A DNA stretch of 6,981 bases from Victivallales bacterium Lenti_02 (GTDB lineage: Bacteria > Verrucomicrobiota > Lentisphaeria > Oligosphaerales > Lenti-02), in assembly GCA_001603055.1 (NCBI GenBank), contig LVAZ01000560.1, positions 1 to 6,981 on the forward strand. Reading direction: 5' to 3'. A program made the translations under genes and the position numbers. The notes beneath the pieces were generated by a model that did not search any database, had not been told where the DNA came from, and saw only the letters and a program-made list of their open reading frames with translations. How positions within the stretch are numbered: position 1 is the stretch's first letter; each line of letters opens with the position of its first letter. Positions 1 through 4,405 of this stretch are shown here, in pieces.

Positions 1-1
1 G

Positions 2-619
2 GGCGGCTACGCGGTCGAGGAGAATCTCCTGCCGGTGGTGGTGCAGGCGCGGGACCGCTGGCTGAAGCCGGGCGGGATCATGGTTCCCGGTCTGGTGACC
101 TGCTGGCTGGCCCCGGTGCACGACCGGCAGGTGCGGCAGGATTTGGATTTCTGGGCCAGCTATCCCTACGGCTTCGAGTTCGCCGCCGCCGAACGGGCGG
201 TCAGCCGCGACTACCGCTGCGGCTGCAATCAGGTGCAGGCCGAGCATCTGCTGGCCAAGGCCCAGGAGATGTGGCGGGTGGACAGCCTCAGCTTCCCCTA
301 CGCCCAATCCCTCGAACCCTTTGTCTGCCATCTCGAATTCGTGGCCGAGAAAACGGGGCCGATGAACGCCGTCGCCGCCTGGTTCGAGGCCGAGCTGGCC
401 CCCGGCCAGATTCTCGACATCGGTCCCGCCGCGCCGGACACCCACTGGGGCCGCACGGTGTTCCCCGTCGGGGCCAATCTCGATGTCGAGGCGGGCACCC
501 CGATCACGGTGGACTTCACCCTGGTCCCCAAGGAAATCGGCAAATCCCTGGCGATCTGGAAGGTGACGGTGGGTGACTACCGGTTCGAGGCGGAGGCCGG
601 CACCGCCGTGGTGGGCTGA
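2..619 (+). CDS. Protein arginine N-methyltransferase-like protein, C-terminal part (5' end outside window)
   Basis: The reading frame is open from the window edge (first full codon at base 2) to TGA at 617-619, giving 205 residues. Counting from that codon, the start matches the end of the PRMT catalytic core. GGYAVEENLLP fits the second half of the 'double-E' loop, with Glu7 in the position of the second substrate-guanidinium-binding Glu. ARDRWLKPGG at 16-25 matches the family's ARDKWLkpGG. The rest fits the PRMT beta-barrel, including PDTHWGRTVFPV at 145-156, whose Thr-His-Trp (bases 440-448) is the 'THW loop' that helps shape the arginine pocket. By family, it would transfer methyl from S-adenosylmethionine to arginine side chains in the cytoplasm. 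The SAM-binding Rossmann part and first Glu are outside the window, so activity and PRMT type cannot be judged. PRMTs are mainly eukaryotic and uncommon in bacteria, so the natural substrate is unknown. A related SAM methyltransferase with a different substrate is possible. The gene is convergent with the helicase gene. Confidence 0.8.
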   Translation, partial: GGYAVEENLLPVVVQARDRWLKPGGIMVPGLVTCWLAPVHDRQVRQDLDFWASYPYGFEFAAAERAVSRDYRCGCNQVQAEHLLAKAQEMWRVDSLSFPYAQSLEPFVCHLEFVAEKTGPMNAVAAWFEAELAPGQILDIGPAAPDTHWGRTVFPVGANLDVEAGTPITVDFTLVPKEIGKSLAIWKVTVGDYRFEAEAGTAVVG

Positions 620-637
620 TTTCCGGTTCCGAAGACA

Positions 638-1053
638 CGGTCGTAGGGGCGAGGCTTGCCCTCGCCCGGCCCCTCGGCCAACCAGACGGGATGCATGCCG
701 TTGCGGTTCCCGCTTCCGGTTTTCGAGCCCTCGCACGAGGGCGGCATATGGTAGCCCGTAGGGGCGAGGCTTGCCCTCGCCCGGCCCCTCACCCAACCAG
801 ACGGGCTGCAACCCTTTGGTTGTTGGGATTGGGTCTTGGTATTTGAGCCCTCGCACGAGTGCGGCAGGTAGCCCGTAGGGGCGAGGCTTGCCCTCGCCCG
901 GCCCCTCGGCCAACCAGACGGGTTGCATGCCGTTGCGGTTCCCGCTTCTGGTCTTCGAGCCCTCCCCAGAGGGCGGCATATGGTAGCCCAGCGGCGGAAG
1001 CCCTGGGACAGGCGAAAAACAGAACCTGAGCCCTCCCCCGGAGGGCGGCATAT
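638..1053 (+). repeat. Tandem array of three GC-rich dyad repeat units (+ orientation) plus a partial fourth
   Basis: Each unit starts with a 48-bp core beginning GTAGGGGCGAGGC and ending ACCAGACGGG. Cores lie at 643-690, 758-805 and 875-922, a period of 115-117 bp. Cores 1 and 3 are identical and core 2 differs at two bases. Each core holds an imperfect palindrome (GGGCGAGG, 5-nt loop, CCTCGCCC). Copies 1 and 3 also hold GGCC-CCTC-GGCC. After the core, copies 1 and 3 share a near-identical tail that leads to a second hairpin (GCCCTCG-CA-CGAGGGC at 727-742; equivalents at 846-861, 959-974 and 1030-1046). The tail usually ends in GCGGCATAT (741-749, 973-981, 1045-1053). Only the tail part of a fourth unit is present, at about 1025-1053. 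The array begins 23 bases after the methyltransferase stop codon. No coding signal is convincing. It resembles a non-autonomous REP/MITE-like intergenic repeat. Confidence 0.9.
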
Positions 1054-1055
1054 CG

Positions 1056-1079
1056 CCCCTTGGCCGCCAGTCCAAGGGG
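1056..1079. repeat. Perfect 8-bp hairpin
   Basis: CCCCTTGG (1056-1063) and CCAAGGGG (1072-1079) are perfect complements around the 8-nt loop CCGCCAGT. No T-tract follows on either strand, so a classical intrinsic terminator is not supported. It could still block or stabilise transcripts arriving from either convergent gene. Confidence 0.6.
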
Positions 1080-1113
1080 ACCGCCCCGTGCCATCTAGGC
1101 CAAGACTCTCCCC

Positions 1114-1131
1114 CCGGAAGCCGCCTTCCGG
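1114..1131. repeat. Perfect 7-bp hairpin near the centre of the mirrored block
   Basis: CCGGAAG (1114-1120) and CTTCCGG (1125-1131) pair perfectly around a 4-nt CCGC loop. Read on the - strand it is preceded by sequence leading out of the helicase-side array. No T-run follows on either strand. Its role is unknown. Confidence 0.55.
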
Positions 1132-1239
1132 TCGGTGGCCGTTCGACGTGACAGAACGCTACACGGCATTGGGTTGCAGTCAAGCCGGTAGCTGTCTTGG
1201 AGGACTGCCGAGAAGTTGCACAAGACTGCGCGGGCTGAC

Positions 1240-1585
1240 GCCCTTGCGGGATATGCCGCCCACCGGGGAGGGGCACGGAAACCGGGGGCGACAGGAAGGC
1301 AACGGCAGGCGACCCGTCTGGTTGGCCAATAGGCCGGGCGAGGGCAAGCCTCGCCCCTACGGTTGCGTGGTGCCGCCCTTCCGGGGAGGGGCACGGAAAC
1401 CGGAGGGGGATAGGAAGGCAACGGCAGGCGACCCGCCTGATTGGCCGGGAGGCCGGGCGAGGGCGAGCCTCGCCCCTGCGCCCGCGTCTCCGGCACGGAA
1501 ACCGGGGGCGGACAGGAAGACGGTGGCAGGCGACCCGCCTGATTGGCCAGCAGGCCGGGCGGGGCAAGCCTCGCCCCTACGACCG
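1240..1585 (-). repeat. Tandem array of three units of the same repeat, inverted (- orientation)
   Basis: On the - strand the same core appears three times, at 1580-1534 (47 bp, one base deleted in the first palindrome), 1479-1432 and 1360-1313, with start-to-start steps of about 101 and 119 bp. Compared with + core 1, the 1313-1360 copy has three differences and the 1432-1479 copy has six. The GGCC-NNNN-GGCC dyad is intact in all three, but its loop reads TGCT, TCCC and TATT. The tails differ from the + side: they contain CGCCTGCC and CGGTTTCCGTGCC, then a hairpin-like block ending in GGGCGGCA. GCGGCATAT recurs at 1251-1259 (- strand). The outermost copy overlaps the helicase stop codon. Both outermost copies, on the two sides of the block, share CGGTC just before the core (638-642 and 1581-1585), which inner copies lack. 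Confidence 0.9.
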
Positions 1586-3514
1586 GAAACCGCGGCCGGA
1601 ACGGAAGCGGTGGTGCTCGATTTCCTGCTTGGGCAGTTCGCCGAGGAAACGGCTGGGGCGCCGGTAGTCGGCGCCGCCCCACATGTAGCGGTAGCGGGCG
1701 AAGGAGAGGACGGCCTCGGTGCGGGCGCGGGTGAGGCCCACGTAGAACAGTCGGCGCTCCTCCTCGATCATGTCCTCGTCCTCGCAGCAGTTCACATGGG
1801 GCAGGTAGCCCTCTTCGGCACCGACCAGGAAGACGTGGTGGAATTCGAGCCCCTTGGCGCTGTGCAGGGTCATGAGGGTGAGGGCGTCGGCATCGGGATC
1901 GTGGTTGTCCACGTCGGCGACGAGGGCGACTTCCTCGAGGAACTGGGCGAGGGTGCCGTCGGGATGGTCGGCCTGGTGGATGGCGGCGCGCTCGACGAGG
2001 GCGTTGAGGTTCTCGATCCGGGCTTCGGAACGGGGGTCGGCCGAGCTTTTCTCGTGGAAGAGATCGGGCAGGCCCGAGTGGTCGATGACGGCCTGGATGC
2101 ACGGCCCGACGGGGGCGGTGGGGATTTTGCCCAGCACCCGGCACCATTCGGCGAAGGCGAGGACCTTGGCGCTGGCCCGGCCGCCGAGGCGGTCGGCGAA
2201 ATCGGGGGTCTGGAGAAGGTCGAAGACGGGGAGGCGCTGGGCGTGGGCGGCGGCGGTGATGCGGGCGAGGGTCTTGGCTCCGACGCCGGCGGGGCGGCAC
2301 TCGACCACCCGCTGGAGCGACACCGCGTCGCGCGGGTTCACCAGCAGTTGCAGGTGGGCCAGGATGTCCTTCACCTCCTTGCGCTCGTAGAAGCGCAGGC
2401 CACCGAGAATCTGGTAGGGGATCGCGGCCCGCATCAGGGCCTCCTCGAAGACGCGGGACTGGGCGTTGGTGCGGTAGAAGACCGCCATGTCGCGCAGACT
2501 CTCGCCTTCGAGCCGCAGTTGGCCGACCAGCCCCGTCACCATGTCGGCCTCGTCCCGCTCGGTCTCCACCTCGACCACCTTCACCCGCCCCCCCTCCTCG
2601 TTCTCGGTGAAGAGTTCCTTCTCGATGCGCCGGGTGTTGACGCGGATGACGTGGTTGGCGGCTTCGAGGATGTGGCCGGTCGAGCGGTAGTTCTGTTCGA
2701 GGCGGACGACCTTGGCGTCGGGGTAGTCGGCGGTGAAGTCCATGATGTTGCGGTAGTCGGCCCCGCGCCAGGAGTAGATGCTCTGGTCGGGGTCGCCGGT
2801 GACGTGGACGTTGCGGGCGGGGCCGCAGAGGAGGCGGATGAGTTCGTACTGGGCGCGGTTGGTGTCCTGGTACTCGTCCACCAGGAGATGGCGGAAGCGG
2901 CTGTGGTAGGCGTCGCGGAGGTCGGGCCGGGTGTCGAGCAGGCGGACGGTGAGGAGGAGCAGGTCGTCGAAGTCCACGGCGTTGAGGCTTTTCATGCGCG
3001 CCTCGTAGGCGGCGAAGACCTCGGGCAGGCGGGTGCCGTCGTCCACCAGGTCGGCGGGGGTCTGCATGGCGCATTTGGCGCGGGAAATGTCGTTCTGGAA
3101 GTTGGCGGGGGAGAACTCGCGGGGGTCGATGTTCATTTCCTTGAGACAGAGGCGGACGACGCTGCGCTGGTCGTCGCTGTCGTAGATGGTGAACTGGCCG
3201 GTGCGTTCCTCGCCGAGCTTTTCGAGGTCGCGGCGGAGGAGTTTGGCGCAGGCGCCGTGGAAGGTGCCCATCCAGGCGGGGGCCTCGCCCACCAGGCTTT
3301 CGACCCGCTCGCGCATTTCGCGGGCGGCCTTGTTGGTGAAGGTCATGGCCAGAATCTGGCTGGGCCAGACGCCCTTGGCGATGAGATGGGCGATGCGGCG
3401 GGTGACGACCCGGGTTTTGCCCGAACCGGCCCCCGCCACCACCAGCATGGGGCCGTCGAGATGGGTGACGGCTTCCCGCTGGGGCGCGGTGAGATCGGCA
3501 AGCAGATCGGTCAT
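1577..3514 (-). CDS. uvrD: UvrD/PcrA-type ATP-dependent DNA helicase (superfamily 1A), short C-terminus
   Basis: This 645-residue protein is a 3'-5' single-strand DNA translocase/helicase of the UvrD/PcrA/Rep group, acting in excision repair and replication-conflict resolution. Motifs in order are: Q-motif near residues 8-16, Walker A GAGSGKT at 28-34, motif Ia around 54-67, GTFHG at 83-87, Walker B LLVDEYQDTN at 210-219 (Asp213, Glu214), motif III VTGDPDQSIYSWRGA at 238-252, motif IV around 270-278, IPYQILGGLRFYERKEVKDI at 365-384, motif V TLHSAKGLEF at 549-558 and motif VI LFYVGLTRAR at 589-598. The order and the PcrA-like 2B region favour UvrD/PcrA over RecB or AddA. I chose ATG at 3514 because homologous sequence begins there (MTDLLADLTAPQREAV). 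A TTG at 3565 would add 17 unlikely residues. No Shine-Dalgarno sequence is visible. The protein stops about 35 residues after motif VI, so the 70-80 residue tail with a Tudor-like RNA polymerase-binding fold usual in PcrA/UvrD is missing. Its TAG stop lies within the repeat array. uvrD, pcrA and rep cannot be told apart with certainty. Confidence 0.93.
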   Translation of the reverse strand: MTDLLADLTAPQREAVTHLDGPMLVVAGAGSGKTRVVTRRIAHLIAKGVWPSQILAMTFTNKAAREMRERVESLVGEAPAWMGTFHGACAKLLRRDLEKLGEERTGQFTIYDSDDQRSVVRLCLKEMNIDPREFSPANFQNDISRAKCAMQTPADLVDDGTRLPEVFAAYEARMKSLNAVDFDDLLLLTVRLLDTRPDLRDAYHSRFRHLLVDEYQDTNRAQYELIRLLCGPARNVHVTGDPDQSIYSWRGADYRNIMDFTADYPDAKVVRLEQNYRSTGHILEAANHVIRVNTRRIEKELFTENEEGGRVKVVEVETERDEADMVTGLVGQLRLEGESLRDMAVFYRTNAQSRVFEEALMRAAIPYQILGGLRFYERKEVKDILAHLQLLVNPRDAVSLQRVVECRPAGVGAKTLARITAAAHAQRLPVFDLLQTPDFADRLGGRASAKVLAFAEWCRVLGKIPTAPVGPCIQAVIDHSGLPDLFHEKSSADPRSEARIENLNALVERAAIHQADHPDGTLAQFLEEVALVADVDNHDPDADALTLMTLHSAKGLEFHHVFLVGAEEGYLPHVNCCEDEDMIEEERRLFYVGLTRARTEAVLSFARYRYMWGGADYRRPSRFLGELPKQEIEHHRFRSGRGFRS

Positions 3515-3572
3515 GGGCGCGGGCCCGGTTGGCTGGCGGTTCGTCGGGAAAAACGCATGGTGCAATGTAGTG

Positions 3573-3589
3573 CGGCGCAGCCTGCGCCG
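3573..3589. repeat. Perfect 7-bp hairpin in the divergent promoter region
   Basis: CGGCGCA (3573-3579) and TGCGCCG (3583-3589) pair around a 3-nt GCC loop. It is preceded by GTAG (3567-3570), as the array cores are, and followed 13 bases later by the GCGGCATAT motif. It may be a diverged relative of the array repeat. It could equally be a chance GC-rich dyad or a regulator site. Confidence 0.45.
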
Positions 3590-3640
3590 AAAGTCCCGCG
3601 CGGCGGCATATTGTGCCCGGCGTTTGCCCCGCTACGTTGA

Positions 3641-3656
3641 TGGGGTATCCACCCCA
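3641..3656. promoter_or_regulatory. 16-bp dyad upstream of the YhcH-like gene, candidate operator or leader hairpin
   Basis: TGGGGTATCCACCCCA has perfect 6-bp arms (TGGGGT and ACCCCA) around ATCC and ends 29 bases before the start codon. It overlaps the best -10 candidate. It could be a repressor operator or a short hairpin in the 5' leader. No known regulator family is recognised from it. Confidence 0.35.
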
Positions 3657-3673
3657 ATGCCAATCCCCTTCCC

Positions 3674-3677
3674 GGAG
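3674..3677 (+). promoter_or_regulatory. Ribosome binding site of the YhcH-like gene
   Basis: GGAG lies 8 bases before the ATG at 3686. This decides the start: the in-frame GTG at 3677 overlaps this site and would add three residues (MCE) not seen in the family, whose members begin like MILDRL. Confidence 0.75.
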
Positions 3678-3685
3678 TGTGTGAG

Positions 3686-4129
3686 ATGATCCTGGACCGC
3701 CTGCCGAACGGAGCCGTCTACGCCGCCTGCCATCCCGCTTTCGCCAAGGCCTTCGCCTACCTGGCGGAAACCGATTTCAGCAAAGTGCCCGAGGGGCGCT
3801 ACGAGATCGACGGGGACCGGGTCTACGCCCTGGTCCAGCTCTGCGAGGGGCGCGGCGTGGCCGGCGCCCGGATCGAGGCGCACCGCCGCTACATCGACAT
3901 CCAGTACACCCTGGACGGCGACGAGGTGATCGGCTGGAGCGACCTCTCCGACGTGGTCGGCGAGGGCTACAACGCGGAGAAGGACGTGGAGTTCTTCACC
4001 GGCGAGAACACGACCTGGATCGATGTGCCCGCCGGGCATTTCGCGATTTTCTTCCCCAGCGACGGGCACGCTCCCCTGGCCGCGACCGGCAGTTTCCGCA
4101 AGGTCGTGGTGAAGATCGCGGTGAAGTAG
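3686..4129 (+). CDS. YhcH/YjgK/YiaL family protein (DUF386, EbgC-like)
   Basis: The 147-residue length is typical for this single-domain family. Members fold as a cupin-like beta-barrel and include YhcH of the sialic-acid catabolic operon, YiaL, EbgC (small subunit of evolved beta-galactosidase) and YjgK/TabA, a biofilm regulator. Many lie in sugar-utilisation operons and are thought to bind a metal and act on sugars, but the reaction is poorly defined. The hallmark block EAHRRYIDIQY lies at 64-74 (Glu64, His66 and Asp71 are candidate metal or active-site residues). FFPSDGHAP lies at 122-130 with His128, and the C-terminus ends in the usual Lys-rich strand (KVVVKIAVK, 139-147). There is no signal peptide or membrane segment, so it is likely cytosolic. 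The start is set by GGAG at 3674-3677. It is divergent from the helicase and convergent with a beta-helix carbohydrate-active protein. That agrees with a sugar role but shows no operon. The family assignment is firm; the substrate is unknown. Confidence 0.92.
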   Translation: MILDRLPNGAVYAACHPAFAKAFAYLAETDFSKVPEGRYEIDGDRVYALVQLCEGRGVAGARIEAHRRYIDIQYTLDGDEVIGWSDLSDVVGEGYNAEKDVEFFTGENTTWIDVPAGHFAIFFPSDGHAPLAATGSFRKVVVKIAVK

Positions 4130-4186
4130 ACCGCGTCCCGCCTATCAGAACTCGCGCCAACTGGACACCCTGATTTCCGGCTGGTC

Positions 4187-4204
4187 GGCGGAACTTGTTC
4201 CGCC
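4187..4204. terminator. Strong hairpin downstream of the YhcH-like gene, possible terminator
   Basis: GGCGGAAC (4187-4194) and GTTCCGCC (4197-4204) are perfect 8-bp complements with only TT between them. Allowing a 4-nt loop, 7 pairs form. It lies 58 bases after the stop codon. No T-tract follows on either strand, so it may act as a barrier or as protection against 3' exonucleases rather than as a textbook intrinsic terminator. Confidence 0.4.
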
Positions 4205-4216
4205 CGTGCCGGAGAC

Positions 4217-4360
4217 CATGCGAACCTTTCGCGTGGAGCGGCCGCGTCCCCGCGGCCACCCATTCCGCGCCATGCCTACCCGAGTCGTTGGTCGGGACGC
4301 TCCCGGCGCGACGCGCCGTGGCCACGAGGACGTGGCCGCTCCACGCGCTTGGTTTGCATG
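4217..4360. repeat. 43-bp inverted repeat with nested hairpins in the second convergent gap
   Basis: Arm 1 (4217-4259) and the reverse complement of arm 2 (4318-4360) match at 36 of 43 positions without gaps, and at 27 of 30 over the inner part (4230-4259 against 4347-4318). Each arm is itself a hairpin: GGCCGCG-TCCC-CGCGGCC in arm 1 and GGCCACG-TCCT-CGTGGCC in arm 2. The 58 bases between the arms end in a third palindrome, CGGCGCG-A-CGCGCCG (4304-4318), which overlaps the first base of arm 2. In transcripts the arms could pair with each other or fold alone. No transposase or coding signal lies between them. The family is distinct from the 643-1580 array. Confidence 0.85.
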
Positions 4361-4405
4361 GCGTTGTGAAGGCGTCTCGCTTGCGCGCTCCCTTGAGTTC
4401 TGGAC

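Larger units (their letters stand above)
1054..1239. other. Central spacer between the two mirrored repeat arrays
   Basis: This stretch separates the + oriented units from the - oriented units. No gene is supported here. It carries two perfect hairpins, listed separately. The remainder, about 1132-1239, looks like unique sequence of lower GC than the repeats. I see no promoter, tRNA or protein-coding pattern in it. Confidence 0.5.
3515..3685. promoter_or_regulatory. Divergent promoter region between the helicase and YhcH-like genes
   Basis: These 171 bp separate two divergently transcribed genes and must hold both promoters unless one is leaderless. Only weak boxes are visible. For the helicase, TACATT reads on the - strand at 3569-3564 with a poor upstream hexamer (TTTCGG, 17-bp spacing). 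For the + gene, TTGCCC at 3624-3629 with TATCCA at 3646-3651 (16-bp spacing) is possible but weak. A GCGGCATAT at 3603-3611 matches the 9-mer found in the repeat arrays. The exact start sites are not determinable by eye. Confidence 0.4.

Noticed and set aside
573..1094. Small frames in the repeat array, on both strands, giving RRGEACPRPA-like peptides
   Set aside because: These are repeat DNA read as protein. The same peptide recurs with every copy, and there is no ribosome binding site or codon signal.
643..1580. CRISPR array
   Set aside because: The units are 102-119 bp, the 'spacers' between cores are themselves repeated, and the array flips orientation in the middle. No cas genes are present.
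1095..3074. Long - strand frame overlapping the helicase gene in another frame
   Set aside because: The translation is low-complexity Arg/Pro-rich, typical of a shifted frame in GC-rich coding DNA. The overlapping frame has a full set of helicase motifs.
3563..3565. TTG as an upstream start for the helicase
   Set aside because: It would add 17 residues with no family match, while the ATG at 3514 matches the usual UvrD/PcrA start.
923..3640. Very long + strand open frame (905 codons) across the repeats and opposite the helicase gene
   Set aside because: It is the antisense shadow of the helicase gene in GC-rich DNA. Its translation is Gly/Ala/Val/Glu-rich with no domain, and it starts in repeat sequence.
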